From Flavobacteriales bacterium (lineage in GTDB: Bacteria > Bacteroidota > Bacteroidia > Flavobacteriales_C > GCA-002722245), in NCBI GenBank assembly GCA_023251075.1, contig JAHEZM010000010.1, positions 47,563-111,562 of the forward strand: a DNA stretch of 64,000 bases, read 5' to 3'. The notes under the pieces are model-generated. The model was not told the origin of the DNA. It saw nothing but the letters and a program-made list of their open reading frames with translations, and searched no databases. A program made the position numbers and the translations under genes. Within the stretch, counting starts at the first letter, position 1, and each line of letters opens with the position of its first letter. Shown here piece by piece: positions 54,390 through 63,446 of this stretch.

Positions 54390-54878
54390 ATGAAAGCCAA
54401 AAACACAATCACCGCAATACTAATATCATTAAGTTTCTTCTCTTGTCAGCAATCCGCAAAACAACATTATTCTCTAAATAAAATTGAAAGAAATTATATT
54501 GAACAGGGTTCTAATCGTGAAATTGAATTTCAACCACGAAAATTGGAAACCGAACAACATTTAGGAATTCATTCCTCTATTCGAAAAGACAAAGCCAACT
54601 CGTCTAAAAACACCATAGATAATTCCTTTTCTGTTTATACTATTCAAAAAGAAAGAAAGTCAGAACATAAATTTCAACAAGAAAAAGTGGTGGTTGAAAA
54701 AACACCGAATAAAGAAAAAGAAGAGGAGAAAACTAAAGATGAAAAAAAACAAAAAAAGACAACACGAAATGTAATTATTTTTTGTGGGTTTATTTTTATA
54801 TGGATTATGCTGCTATTAGTCACTTTTTCTTGGGGAGGACTATTACCTTCTTCATTTGCTTCTGTTACCTTTATCTGA
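54390..54878 (+). CDS. Lipoprotein with Lys/Glu-rich linker and C-terminal hydrophobic helix
   Basis: 162 residues. Lipobox FFSC (Cys19). Residues ~30-130 are strongly charged and low complexity (KEKEEEKTKDEKKQKK), followed by a single hydrophobic segment (~127-150, NVIIFCGFIFIWIMLLLV) and a short tail. Having a lipid anchor at one end and a membrane helix at the other is unusual; it could span the periplasm. No family recognised. Lower-confidence gene because of its composition, but it has a good promoter. Confidence 0.65.
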   Translation: MKAKNTITAILISLSFFSCQQSAKQHYSLNKIERNYIEQGSNREIEFQPRKLETEQHLGIHSSIRKDKANSSKNTIDNSFSVYTIQKERKSEHKFQQEKVVVEKTPNKEKEEEKTKDEKKQKKTTRNVIIFCGFIFIWIMLLLVTFSWGGLLPSSFASVTFI

Positions 54879-54901
54879 TAAATATAGAGAACTTCGCGAG
54901 G

Positions 54902-54951
54902 CGGAATCTCTTTAAAGTCGAAAGCATTTCGACTCTACATGGATAATTCCG
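54902..54951. repeat. Structured convergent intergenic region
   Basis: An outer pair CGGAAT/ATTCCG (54902-54907 with 54946-54951) encloses a perfect 8-bp hairpin AGTCGAAA/TTTCGACT (54916-54934) with a 3-nt loop. It probably ends transcription from both sides, although T tracts are short. Confidence 0.5.
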
Positions 54952-54962
54952 TAGCGCTATTT

Positions 54963-55997
54963 TTACAACGACGAATATTTTTCTTTCAAATAAGCCAAAT
55001 ACTTTTTAAAATCGGAATTGAATTTTGTTCTGAATTCTACTTCAAATTGATTTTGCTCTTCGCGGTACATCATGTAAGTAATGAAGAAAGTATTATTCAC
55101 TTCGAAATCGGATGATAAAACTTTTTCAAATCTCGAAGAATCATAAAAAGAAATAGTATCAGCACTTTGCAGAATACTTTTAATTATTGCTTCTTTCTTT
55201 TCTTTTTTCTGAGGAATAGAAAGTTCAAGAAATTCATTGCTGCTGTACATTGCTTGTAAATAGCCCAAGCCTTTCAATACGTGTTTAGAATATTTATCTA
55301 AATCAGAAAGATGTCCTAAATAACCTTTCAGTTCTTTTGAATCTTCACCGTATTTCATTTTCAAATACAATACAGAACCTTGATCTCCCACAAAGGTGGC
55401 CAGATTTTCATTATACTCTACACTATCTTTAATATACAAAGTTCCGTGAGTTAACTCATGAATAATCAATCGCGCCAATTTCCCTTCTTCATCTTTTAAC
55501 ATTTCTGATAAGATGGGGTCTTTAAACCACCCTAAAGTTGACCAAGCACGAGCAGTTCCCAATTCGGTATCATAACCTTCTTCAGCTAATCTTTTAATTT
55601 CTTTTTCGGCCTTTTCTTTAGAGAAATAACCTTTATAGGTAAATGTTCCTAAAAAAGGAAAATGCCATTCGTAAGGTTTTACCTGAAAAGGATCGCTGGC
55701 AGTGACCACCCACATCAAAGGCTCTCCTTTTTGATCGTAAACAGTAGAATAATTCTCACTTTCATTGATCCCCAACGAATCAACAGCAAATTTCTTAATT
55801 TCCTGAATATACCTGAGTTTAGGTTTTAAGGAGTCGGCAAAAGTAGAATCGGCTAACACTTCTTCAATCGGACGGGCATTGTGAACAATTTTTATTTGTC
55901 CGATACCCTGATTGATTCCATAAATGATCACACCACAATTCCACGCACAAAATGCGATCACTACAAACAACAATACTAAAATGATTTTCTTTAACAC
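54963..55997 (-). CDS. Putative zinc aminopeptidase (Aminopep family)
   Basis: 344 residues from GTG 55997, which gives M-LKKIILVLLFVVI as a signal-anchor; a TTG at 56015 is the only longer option and lies in the T-rich tail of a hairpin. Zinc-binding HELTH (His180, Glu181, His184) and the third-ligand region YNENLATFVG (~195-204) match the 'putative aminopeptidase' family. It also shows ARAWSTLGWFKDP (~150-162), a conserved block. Exported or membrane-anchored, periplasmic. Cleavage activity is inferred from the family name, not known in detail. Confidence 0.8.
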   Translation of the reverse strand: MLKKIILVLLFVVIAFCAWNCGVIIYGINQGIGQIKIVHNARPIEEVLADSTFADSLKPKLRYIQEIKKFAVDSLGINESENYSTVYDQKGEPLMWVVTASDPFQVKPYEWHFPFLGTFTYKGYFSKEKAEKEIKRLAEEGYDTELGTARAWSTLGWFKDPILSEMLKDEEGKLARLIIHELTHGTLYIKDSVEYNENLATFVGDQGSVLYLKMKYGEDSKELKGYLGHLSDLDKYSKHVLKGLGYLQAMYSSNEFLELSIPQKKEKKEAIIKSILQSADTISFYDSSRFEKVLSSDFEVNNTFFITYMMYREEQNQFEVEFRTKFNSDFKKYLAYLKEKYSSL

Positions 55998-56017
55998 CTT
56001 CCAAAAATAAAACAAAA

Positions 56018-56080
56018 ACCCCTGCTATTCTAATAAGACCAGGAAGGAAGAAGAGGATTCGGACAGTGAATAGCAGGGGT
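56018..56080. ncRNA. Candidate structured RNA or leader element, 13-bp stem with purine-rich loop
   Basis: A perfect 13-bp stem (56018-56030 with 56068-56080) closes a 37-nt loop between divergent genes. On the plus strand the loop reads CCAGGAAGGAAGAAG and the 3' flank GCAGGGGTAGCTGG, resembling the SRP RNA core (GGAAGGAAGCAG; GCAGGGTAGCC), but one key base of the symmetric loop differs and no plus promoter was found. On the minus strand the stem is followed by a T-rich tract and precedes the aminopeptidase start, as a terminator/attenuator would. Strand unresolved. Confidence 0.35.
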
Positions 56081-56186
56081 AGCTGGATTTAATAAAGAAC
56101 AAACACGATTACTTACAACTATAAGACGCCACCTTTTTTAAAGCGTTGCCTCCCCTTTGAAAATATTTTTTTTGTACATTTCCTAC

Positions 56187-59100
56187 GTGATAGTTTCCAA
56201 CAAAAATTTCCTGGTTTACCGATCTTCTGCCGGCTCTGGTAAAACCTTTACCCTCGTGAAGGAATATCTGCACATCATTCTGCAGAACGAAAATGCTTAT
56301 GCATTTAAAAATATTTTAGCGATCACCTTCACCAACAAAGCTGCCAATGAAATGAAGGAAAGAGTTTTGCACACTCTTAATGCCTTTGCCAGCAAAGATG
56401 TTTTGAAGGGTGGCGATAAAACTATGTTGGATATTTTGAAAGTCGAATTGCTTAAAGGTGAAGAATTCATTCGTGAAAGATCAAGAGAGATTATTACCTC
56501 TGTACTACACAACTACGGTGATTTTAACATCACCACTATCGATAAATTTATTTTACGCATTGTGCGTGCCTTTGCTCATGATTTGAAACTACCCATCAAC
56601 TTTGAAATTGAATTAGACGACAAAGCATTGGTATCAAAAGCGGTTGATCAATTGTTGATGAAAGTGGGTGAAATTCCAGAACTCACCAGTGCCTTAATAG
56701 AGTATTCGCGACACCAGGCCGCCGAAGGTGAATCATGGGGAATTGAAAAAAATCTGAAAGAAATTGCTCCAGAACTGCTAAAAGAACAAGGATTTCAACA
56801 CATTCAAAAAATTAAATCTTTTGAACTTTCACACTTTATTGAACTCAATAAAAGCTACAGTAAAAAAACCAAAGAATTCGAAAGAACCATGATTTCTTTT
56901 GCCAAAAAAGGAATGAAATTAATGGAAAACAAAGGGCTTACAGGCGATGAATTCAGCAATGGATCAAAATCATTTAAAAGTTTTTTCAAAAAAATCACTC
57001 AGTATGATTTTGAAAATGAGAACAAAAATGTGGTTAAAATCATTAGTGAAGACAAGTGGTATAAAAAAGATATAGACACCATTTCAAAACAAAAAATTGA
57101 TGAAATTAAAGAAGATTTAAAATCTATCTACTCCTCTATTCAGCAATACAAAGAAAACTATTTGGCAGAATATGAAATGGATTGCTTGGTGAGCAAAAAC
57201 CTTTTTGCGGTTGCGCTTTTGAACGAAATTGAAAAGAACATTGAAGAACTACGCAACGAACAAAACTTTGTACACATTTCTGAATTCAACAAACGGATTT
57301 TAGAGATTGTTTTAACACAACCCATCCCTTTTGTGTACGAGAGAATTGGCGAGAAATTTAAAAATTATTTGATCGACGAATTTCAGGATACCTCCGTTTT
57401 ACAATGGCAAAACTTACTCCCCCTCATTGATAACTCACTCGCATCGGCCAACAAAAATTTAGTGGTAGGTGATACCAAACAGGCTATTTATCGTTTTCGC
57501 GGAGGTGACGTAGAACAGTTTGTTCAATTGGGAGACCATAATTTCACCTCTTCCAATCCCTTTGTTCAGGAACGATTGAGCGCACTCAATAGAAATTTTG
57601 AAGAAAAAATATTGAACGAAAACTTTCGCTCATCGCAAAACATAATTGCTTTTAACAACTCCTATTTTGAAAAAATAAAACAAATTCTTCCTCCGAATTT
57701 GATGACTTTTTACAAAGATTATTTTCAAAATAACTCCTTCGCCAAAGCAGGTGGATTTGTGCAAGTAAAAAAATTCGAGGAAGAAGGACAAGAGCTCTCC
57801 GACCAGCTTTTAATACAAATTAAAAACAGCATTAGCGATTGCATACAACGCGGGTATCAATTCACTGATATCGCTATTTTAGTGAGGCAAAATGAATGGG
57901 GAAGTACTATTGCTGATGATCTTTTGGAAAACAACATTCCTGTTGTTTCATCAGAAAGTTTATTGTTGGGTAAAAATCCTTCCATTAAATTATTGATTTC
58001 CATTTTGCAATTCTGTTTTCAATCTTCTAACAAAACAGCAGCTGTAGAGGTAGTAAGAGGAATGCATTTACATGGAAAACTGAGTTTAGATTTACACGAT
58101 GATTTAACAAAATACAGCAACCACCCCGAAAAACTCATCGCCTGTTTAAAAGAAAAAAATATTGATATCCATCAACTATCACATATCTCCTTATATGAGC
58201 TGGTGCAAAAATGGACGAATCTTTTAAACATGCCACTGAACAGCAATTACATGATTCAGTTTTTTGATTGTATCAATCAGTTTTGCACGCAAAACGGACC
58301 CGATCTGGCCCGCTTTTTAATATGGTGGGAGGAAAATGAAAAGAAACTTTCTGTACAAGTTGATACTCATGAAAATGCAGTAACTATTTCTACCGTTCAT
58401 AAATCAAAGGGACTAGAATATCCCATTGTGATCATCCCCTTTTTGAATCAACAGATCTACAGAAACAATGAAAAAATATGGATAGATAAAAACGACGAAG
58501 AGCTTCCTTCAGCCTATGTGCATTTGAGCAAATCATTGCTACTTACTTCTCATGCCGATGTTTTTAATGAGGAAAGAAATAAAACTTTACTCGACTATAT
58601 CAACATGCTTTATGTTGCTTTTACCAGAGCAAAAACAGAAATGTACATCTTTGGTGCTTTTGGAGAAAAAAAAGAACCTACTTATGTGGGTGATTTACTG
58701 GCACATTGTTTTGAAGAAAATTCCACCTTATTCCAAATAGGTGAAAAAACGCGATGTACTGAAAGGACTGAAGAGCAAAGAAACTTATACTCCTCTGAAA
58801 TTCTTGCACCCAGCAATTGGCGGCAAAAAATAAAAATTAGTCGGCAAGCCCCTTTAATTTGGAATGAAATGAGTGCCCGTGAATACGGAACTTTAATACA
58901 TACTCTGCTGGCTGAAATTTCCTGTGAAGAGGATACTGCCTCTGTAATAGAAAAATCTGTTGCAGCCGGATTATTGGATAGTTCCTTAGCCAACAACATA
59001 CAAGATAAAATCAATCAATTGATTCATCAGGAGGAAATAAAGCACTTATTTAAAAAAGGCTTGAAAACCAGAACAGAAAAAGAAATCATTACGAAAGAAG

Positions 59101-59294
59101 GCAATATATTACGCCCCGACAAAATCATTGAATTAAATGATATAATTTACCTCATCGATTTCAAAACAGGAGAAGAACGACCACAACATATTAGTCAGAT
59201 TAAGGAATACGCCGCTCACGTAAGAGACATAGAAAACAAAGATATTTGTTGTTTACTGCTGTATATCGATAAAAACAAAGTAGTTAGCTTGTAA
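56187..59294 (+). CDS. UvrD/REP-type helicase with C-terminal nuclease domain (AddA-like)
   Basis: 1035 residues from GTG 56187 (TTG at 56157 is the longer alternative; family members start close to the P-loop). Motif I SSAGSGKTFTLVKEYL (~13-28), motif II LIDEFQDTS, motif III VGDTKQAIYRFRGG, motif V STVHKSKGLEYP, motif VI YVAFTRAK. The C-terminal PD-(D/E)xK nuclease shows RPDKIIELNDIIYLIDFKTGE. It belongs to the RecB/AddA group that resects double-strand breaks. No AddB-like partner gene is adjacent, and the following gene is unrelated. Confidence 0.92.
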   Translation: MIVSNKNFLVYRSSAGSGKTFTLVKEYLHIILQNENAYAFKNILAITFTNKAANEMKERVLHTLNAFASKDVLKGGDKTMLDILKVELLKGEEFIRERSREIITSVLHNYGDFNITTIDKFILRIVRAFAHDLKLPINFEIELDDKALVSKAVDQLLMKVGEIPELTSALIEYSRHQAAEGESWGIEKNLKEIAPELLKEQGFQHIQKIKSFELSHFIELNKSYSKKTKEFERTMISFAKKGMKLMENKGLTGDEFSNGSKSFKSFFKKITQYDFENENKNVVKIISEDKWYKKDIDTISKQKIDEIKEDLKSIYSSIQQYKENYLAEYEMDCLVSKNLFAVALLNEIEKNIEELRNEQNFVHISEFNKRILEIVLTQPIPFVYERIGEKFKNYLIDEFQDTSVLQWQNLLPLIDNSLASANKNLVVGDTKQAIYRFRGGDVEQFVQLGDHNFTSSNPFVQERLSALNRNFEEKILNENFRSSQNIIAFNNSYFEKIKQILPPNLMTFYKDYFQNNSFAKAGGFVQVKKFEEEGQELSDQLLIQIKNSISDCIQRGYQFTDIAILVRQNEWGSTIADDLLENNIPVVSSESLLLGKNPSIKLLISILQFCFQSSNKTAAVEVVRGMHLHGKLSLDLHDDLTKYSNHPEKLIACLKEKNIDIHQLSHISLYELVQKWTNLLNMPLNSNYMIQFFDCINQFCTQNGPDLARFLIWWEENEKKLSVQVDTHENAVTISTVHKSKGLEYPIVIIPFLNQQIYRNNEKIWIDKNDEELPSAYVHLSKSLLLTSHADVFNEERNKTLLDYINMLYVAFTRAKTEMYIFGAFGEKKEPTYVGDLLAHCFEENSTLFQIGEKTRCTERTEEQRNLYSSEILAPSNWRQKIKISRQAPLIWNEMSAREYGTLIHTLLAEISCEEDTASVIEKSVAAGLLDSSLANNIQDKINQLIHQEEIKHLFKKGLKTRTEKEIITKEGNILRPDKIIELNDIIYLIDFKTGEERPQHISQIKEYAAHVRDIENKDICCLLLYIDKNKVVSL

Positions 59295-59311
59295 GCAACC
59301 CTTTGATTTTA

Positions 59312-59343
59312 TTGCGTCATTCAACTGTAAAATAATATATTTG
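59312..59343 (+). promoter_or_regulatory. Promoter of the 59348 lipoprotein (-33 TTG, -7 TATATTTG)
   Basis: Exact TATATTTG (59336-59343), TTG 21 bp upstream, and the ATG exactly 4 nt after the -7 element. Confidence 0.78.
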
Positions 59344-59347
59344 CACC

Positions 59348-60157
59348 ATGGGTATCAGAAAACAATTGACCAATTTACTTCTACTTTCCTTAGTGACTGT
59401 GGTTTTTACCGCTTGTCCTAAAAGAAATGTTAGTCCCGATACCGATACCTCCCTAGCTACAAGATTTACTTCAGTAGAACAAGCCAACAATGAAATGGAT
59501 GCTTTAACCTCTGAAATTAAGGCCAGCAATGGAACCACTTTAAAAACCGATGCCGAGAACAGCATTCTATCTATGTGTGCTACCGTTACCATAAACACAA
59601 ACAATAACGACACTATTAATGCGGTTGTAGACTTTGGTAATAGCAACTGTTTATGTGCCGACAATAAATACAGAAGAGGAAAAGTTAAAATCATTGGTGG
59701 TAAAACAAAGCAAAACATTACAGTAACTACTGAAAACTACTATGTAAATAACAATTTAATTCAAATGGAAAGAGAATTACATATTGTTACGGGAACTTAT
59801 TATGTGCTTACTTGCAATGGATATATCACTTTTGCAGATAGCAGTCAAACTATCAACCACCATAGTGTAAGAACAATTCAAATGACACAAGGTGAAAACA
59901 CGCCAACCATTAAGGCTGATGATGTTTACAGTATCACCGGAAATTCAAATGGAACAAACCATTTGGGTCGCACTTATACTGCAACTATTACTACCCCTAT
60001 CATCCGCGCGGGAAATTGCAATTATATTAAAAGTGGTGTTATAGAAATTACTCCTCAGGATATGCTTACCAGAAAAATTGATTTTGGTAGCGGAGATTGT
60101 GATAATCTTGCAACTCTATCTATTGGAAATTACTCTAAGTCGATTACGATTAAGTAA
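59348..60157 (+). CDS. Lipoprotein, tandem paralog 1 (269 aa)
   Basis: Lipobox VFTAC (Cys23). Remaining residues are a beta-rich domain, not recognised. Aligned with the next gene it keeps the same order of motifs: VEQANNEMDAL, VDFGNSNCLC, KYRRGKVKI, TTENYYVNN, DDVYSITG, SGVIEITPQDMLTRKIDFGSGDCDN. Paired cysteines after D-F-G (FGNSNC and FGSGDC) may form disulfides. Its leaderless-type promoter suggests high or constitutive expression. Followed by an intrinsic terminator, so the paralog is transcribed separately. Function unknown. Confidence 0.78.
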   Translation: MGIRKQLTNLLLLSLVTVVFTACPKRNVSPDTDTSLATRFTSVEQANNEMDALTSEIKASNGTTLKTDAENSILSMCATVTINTNNNDTINAVVDFGNSNCLCADNKYRRGKVKIIGGKTKQNITVTTENYYVNNNLIQMERELHIVTGTYYVLTCNGYITFADSSQTINHHSVRTIQMTQGENTPTIKADDVYSITGNSNGTNHLGRTYTATITTPIIRAGNCNYIKSGVIEITPQDMLTRKIDFGSGDCDNLATLSIGNYSKSITIK

Positions 60158-60179
60158 ACAGAAAAAAATATTTAATGAA

Positions 60180-60208
60180 ATGCTATCTCCAAAGGATAGC
60201 ATTTTTTT
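60180..60208 (+). terminator. Intrinsic terminator after paralog 1
   Basis: 8-bp stem ATGCTATC/GATAGCAT (60180-60187 with 60195-60202), 7-nt loop, T run to 60208. Confidence 0.85.
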
Positions 60209-60379
60209 ATTTATTATTTCAACGAACAAAAAACATAGGAAAACCAATAAACAAAAGAGCTTCCGGAATTATTTTAATTCTATTCAAAAAAATATTTTAA
60301 AATTAGTCGACTTTTTTAGGCAACCTATCGACAAGTATTACGGTCTTACTATCAAATACAAAACTTTAATATTACCATC

Positions 60380-61186
60380 ATGAAAACGAAACAAATTTTA
60401 ACAAAAAGCCTTTTTGCTCTTACAATGGTTGGATTAACTCTTACTTCTTGTAAAAAAGATGACACTGATACATCAGTAGCTCAAAACTACTCAACATCAG
60501 AAAATGCAAACAATGACATGGATGCAATCGCTGATCAGGCAGATGCCGGAAAATCATTTAAAATGGAAACTGTGGGTGGAATTTTAAACGACACTGCGGT
60601 TATTACAACTACTATTAGTGGCGATACTACAAAACACTGCATCGATTTTGGAACTGGTATTACTTGTAAAGACGGAAAAGTAAGAAAAGGAAAAATCTAT
60701 GTAGAAAGAATCAAACAAATTTATGAAGTAGGAATGACCAGAACGATTACTACAGACAATTACTATGTGAATGGTAATAAAGTAGAAGGAAAAAGAGTTG
60801 CTACTCTAACTTCATTAAGTTTACCAACATGGACTATCACTGGTGATGTTACCATTACTTTAACCGACGGTAACGTTGTAACTGCTACTACTAGCAGAAC
60901 AAGAGTTTGGACAGAAGGTTCTACAACTTTATTTGACTTCACTGATGATAAATTCTCTATCACAGGAACAGCTTCTAAAACTGCTGCAAACGGAACTAAT
61001 GTTGAAGCTGAAATTACTACAGCTTTAGTTTACAGCGTAGGTTGTCACCAATTCGTAAGCGGCATCTTAAAAATCACTCCATCTGGAAAAGAAGCTAGAA
61101 TCATTGATTTTGGTACAGGTGCTTGTGATGAAACAGTTACTGTTACAGTTGGAACTCACTCTAAAACTTTCACTGCAAAACAATAA
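60380..61186 (+). CDS. Lipoprotein, tandem paralog 2 (268 aa)
   Basis: Lipobox LTSC (Cys24) followed by KKDD. Same domain as paralog 1: ENANNDMDAIADQ, IDFGTGITCKDGKVRKGKI, TTDNYYVNGNKV, DDKFSITG, VSGILKITPSGKEARIIDFGTGACDE. The spacing of motifs and the total length (268 versus 269) are almost identical, so this is a clear tandem duplication, separated by 222 bp containing a terminator and no good TAnnTTTG element. No family recognised. Ends before a strong bidirectional terminator shared with ribBA. Confidence 0.78.
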   Translation: MKTKQILTKSLFALTMVGLTLTSCKKDDTDTSVAQNYSTSENANNDMDAIADQADAGKSFKMETVGGILNDTAVITTTISGDTTKHCIDFGTGITCKDGKVRKGKIYVERIKQIYEVGMTRTITTDNYYVNGNKVEGKRVATLTSLSLPTWTITGDVTITLTDGNVVTATTSRTRVWTEGSTTLFDFTDDKFSITGTASKTAANGTNVEAEITTALVYSVGCHQFVSGILKITPSGKEARIIDFGTGACDETVTVTVGTHSKTFTAKQ

Positions 61187-61211
61187 GAATCTCCTGCATA
61201 TTCTAGGTTAG

Positions 61212-61243
61212 AAAAGGCCGTCTCGAAAGAGCGGCCTTTTTTT
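61212..61243. terminator. Bidirectional intrinsic terminator between paralog 2 and ribBA
   Basis: Stem AAAAGGCCG/CGGCCTTTT (61212-61220 with 61232-61240), continued by CTC-GAAA-GAG, with T runs on both strands. It serves the two convergent genes. Confidence 0.92.
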
Positions 61244-62456
61244 ATTCATCTAATTTCAAATCATGTCCCATCTTTAGCTTCTTTGTAGCCAAATAGAACT
61301 TATTATGCTGATTACTTTGTATTTCAAGAGGTACATTCTCTACAATCTCTAATCCGTAACCTAATAAACCCGCTCTTTTCTTAGGATTATTACTCATTAG
61401 GCGAATTTGACCAACACCCAAATCTCTTAATATCTGAGCACCCACACCATAATCTCTATGATCCATTTTAAAGCCTAATTCAACATTGGCTTCCACTGTA
61501 TCTCTGCCTTGTTCCTGAAGCTTGTAAGCCTTTAATTTATTGGTTAAACCAATACCTCTGCCCTCCTGATTCATATACAACAAAACACCTTTCCCTTCCT
61601 TCTCAATCATCTCTAATGCTTTGTGTAATTGCGGACCACAATCACATCTACAAGATCCAAATACATCACCCGTTAAACAAGAAGAATGCACCCGAACCAA
61701 AATAGCTTCATCTTCTTTCCACTCTCCTTTAACCATTGCCAAATGCTCTTCACCTGTAGCTTTTTGGGTATAAGAAATTAATTTAAAATTACCATGCAGC
61801 GTAGGCATTTCAACTTCCACAGTTCTATCAATCAAAGAATCATTCTTTAATTTATAAGAAATCAAATCGGCAATGGATATTATTTTCAAATTGAAACGCT
61901 CGGCAATTATTCTTAAGTCTGGAAGTCGGGCCATCGACCCATCTTCATTCATAATTTCTACGATAACACCCGCTGGATAATGGCCTGCTAATCTTGCTAA
62001 ATCTACCGTAGCTTCAGTATGCCCCGCTCTTCTCAAAACTCCACCTGGCTGTGCTTTCAAAGGAAATATATGTCCGGGTTTACCCAAAACTTCAGGTTTA
62101 GTATTCGGATTAATTAAAGCTTTAATTGTTTTTGCTCTGTCGGAAGCACTAATACCCGTTGTAACACCATCGCCAATTAAATCAACAGAAATAGTAAATG
62201 GCGTTTCATGCAAAGCCGAATTTTGAGTCACCATTAAATCTAACTTCAACTCTCTGCAACGATCTTCCATTAAGGGTGTACAAATCAAACCTCTACCGTG
62301 GGTAGCCATAAAATTAATGATCTCTGGAGTAACCATATCGGCAGTGCAAAGAAAATCACCTTCATTCTCACGATCTTCATCATCCACCACTATAATTACC
62401 TTGCCTTGGCGAAGTTCTTCTATAGCTTCTTCTATTGTATTCAGTTTTTCCGACAT
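61242..62456 (-). CDS. ribBA: Bifunctional DHBP synthase / GTP cyclohydrolase II
   Basis: 404 residues. The N-terminal RibB half (~1-205) has [11 protein letters not shown] and [13 protein letters not shown]; the C-terminal RibA half (~208-404) has the zinc cysteines in [20 protein letters not shown] and the GTP site [10 protein letters not shown]. Supplies both substrates for riboflavin synthesis: 3,4-dihydroxy-2-butanone 4-phosphate and the pyrimidine from GTP. An exact TAACTTTG promoter is 19 nt upstream; the region is too short for an FMN riboswitch. Divergent from an SGNH hydrolase gene by 30 bp. Confidence 0.96.
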   Translation of the reverse strand: MSEKLNTIEEAIEELRQGKVIIVVDDEDRENEGDFLCTADMVTPEIINFMATHGRGLICTPLMEDRCRELKLDLMVTQNSALHETPFTISVDLIGDGVTTGISASDRAKTIKALINPNTKPEVLGKPGHIFPLKAQPGGVLRRAGHTEATVDLARLAGHYPAGVIVEIMNEDGSMARLPDLRIIAERFNLKIISIADLISYKLKNDSLIDRTVEVEMPTLHGNFKLISYTQKATGEEHLAMVKGEWKEDEAILVRVHSSCLTGDVFGSCRCDCGPQLHKALEMIEKEGKGVLLYMNQEGRGIGLTNKLKAYKLQEQGRDTVEANVELGFKMDHRDYGVGAQILRDLGVGQIRLMSNNPKKRAGLLGYGLEIVENVPLEIQSNQHNKFYLATKKLKMGHDLKLDE

Positions 62457-62475
62457 GTAAGTATTAACTTTAACG

Positions 62476-62509
62476 CAAAGTTAGTAATGTTTAAGAAACT
62501 TTTCGGCAA
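62476..62509 (-). promoter_or_regulatory. ribBA promoter (-7 TAACTTTG, -33 TTG)
   Basis: Exact TAACTTTG (62483-62476), TTG at 62509-62507 (23-bp spacer), 19-nt leader. Both elements overlap the divergent gene's start region. Confidence 0.7.
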
Positions 62510-63395
62510 TAAATACACAAAGTGGATACTTCTACTCACCTTTCTTTTGGGGGTTGGGATAACCGACTATTGCCTTCACAATTATTTCAACACAGAAGGA
62601 TATAGGGGGAAATTACTCGACGACAAAAAAAATAAAGAACTAAGAATTGCTTGTTTTGGGGGCAGCATGACTTTCGGATTTGGTGTTTCCGAATCGGAAT
62701 CATGGCCAGCTCAATTACAAAATATATTGCCCAATAATTATTCTGTAGCCAATTTAGGCGCTAACAATCAAGGAATATATGGAATATCACACGATGTGAA
62801 TTACTATAATTATCTCCATTATGATATAGCTATTCTTTACCAAGGAGAAACGGATAGAGAACCGAATAAATTATTGGAAAACAACTTTAGAGGGAATGAT
62901 CCGATTTTTTATTTATTTGGCTATAAACAAGCATTGGGGTTTTATATAAAGGAGGGAATTCGACAAATAATGCCCACTCCAAAAGGAGACAGTATAACTG
63001 TTTTTAAAAAAGAAGCAAATACCGATACCACAAGAGCCCAAGTAAACAAACACTACATACAAGCCAATACCCTAGCGAAAGAAATGATAGCTGAAGGAAA
63101 GACTCCCTACGAAGAATACATTGCAAAACTTGATGAAACTCTTCATTACCTCATCACCCATAAAATAAGAACTATCGTTGTTTGTCAGCCCAACAGTTAC
63201 GAAAGCATTCAACATTATTGCATTAGAAAACTACTGGAAGAAAAATATTCAAATAAAGTAGAATACTTAAACCTTAGTAATCTCTTTATAAACCTCGATT
63301 CAATGACTTTTGACGGCATGCATCTGAGGGCCGATGGCTATAAGATTGTTGCTGAAAAAATGAAAGAAAGCATTCTTCACTTCCAAAAACCATAA
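62487..63395 (+). CDS. SGNH/GDSL-type hydrolase, membrane-anchored
   Basis: 302 residues from ATG 62487 (MFKKLFGNKYTKWILLL). The frame is open to 62298, but that part lies inside ribBA. N-terminal anchor (~11-30). SGNH motifs: FGGSMTFGFGVS (nucleophile Ser60), NLGANNQGI (block III Asn), and DGMHLRADGYKI (Asp-x-x-His). Typical substrates are acyl esters on lipids or glycans. It is not an AlgJ-type protein (no DTHW motif). Single gene with a short hairpin after the stop. Confidence 0.85.
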   Translation: MFKKLFGNKYTKWILLLTFLLGVGITDYCLHNYFNTEGYRGKLLDDKKNKELRIACFGGSMTFGFGVSESESWPAQLQNILPNNYSVANLGANNQGIYGISHDVNYYNYLHYDIAILYQGETDREPNKLLENNFRGNDPIFYLFGYKQALGFYIKEGIRQIMPTPKGDSITVFKKEANTDTTRAQVNKHYIQANTLAKEMIAEGKTPYEEYIAKLDETLHYLITHKIRTIVVCQPNSYESIQHYCIRKLLEEKYSNKVEYLNLSNLFINLDSMTFDGMHLRADGYKIVAEKMKESILHFQKP

Positions 63396-63413
63396 TACCT
63401 CTTTTTAGGTATT
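63394..63413 (+). terminator. Hairpin after the SGNH hydrolase gene
   Basis: 7-bp stem AATACCT/AGGTATT with 6-nt loop, overlapping the stop codon; no clear T tract. Confidence 0.5.
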
Positions 63414-63442
63414 GTACCTCACTTACTTTAGAAATACATTTG
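63412..63442 (+). promoter_or_regulatory. Promoter of the 45-aa gene (-33 TTG, -7 TACATTTG)
   Basis: Exact TACATTTG (63435-63442) with TTG 20 bp upstream; the ATG follows after exactly 4 nt (GATC). Confidence 0.75.
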
Positions 63443-63446
63443 GATC

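Noticed and set aside
59317..59718. 133-codon minus-strand frame
   Set aside because: Antisense to the lipoprotein gene, whose promoter and lipobox are convincing.
60078..60383. 101-codon plus-strand open frame
   Set aside because: It overlaps the end of the first lipoprotein in another frame, spans the terminator, and its composition is A/T-driven Lys/Ile/Phe; no promoter or start supports it.
62298..62486. 63-codon N-terminal extension of the SGNH hydrolase
   Set aside because: It lies inside ribBA on the opposite strand; the membrane anchor begins at ATG 62487.
62457..62486. FMN riboswitch upstream of ribBA
   Set aside because: The 30-bp space, filled by a promoter, is far too short for an FMN aptamer.
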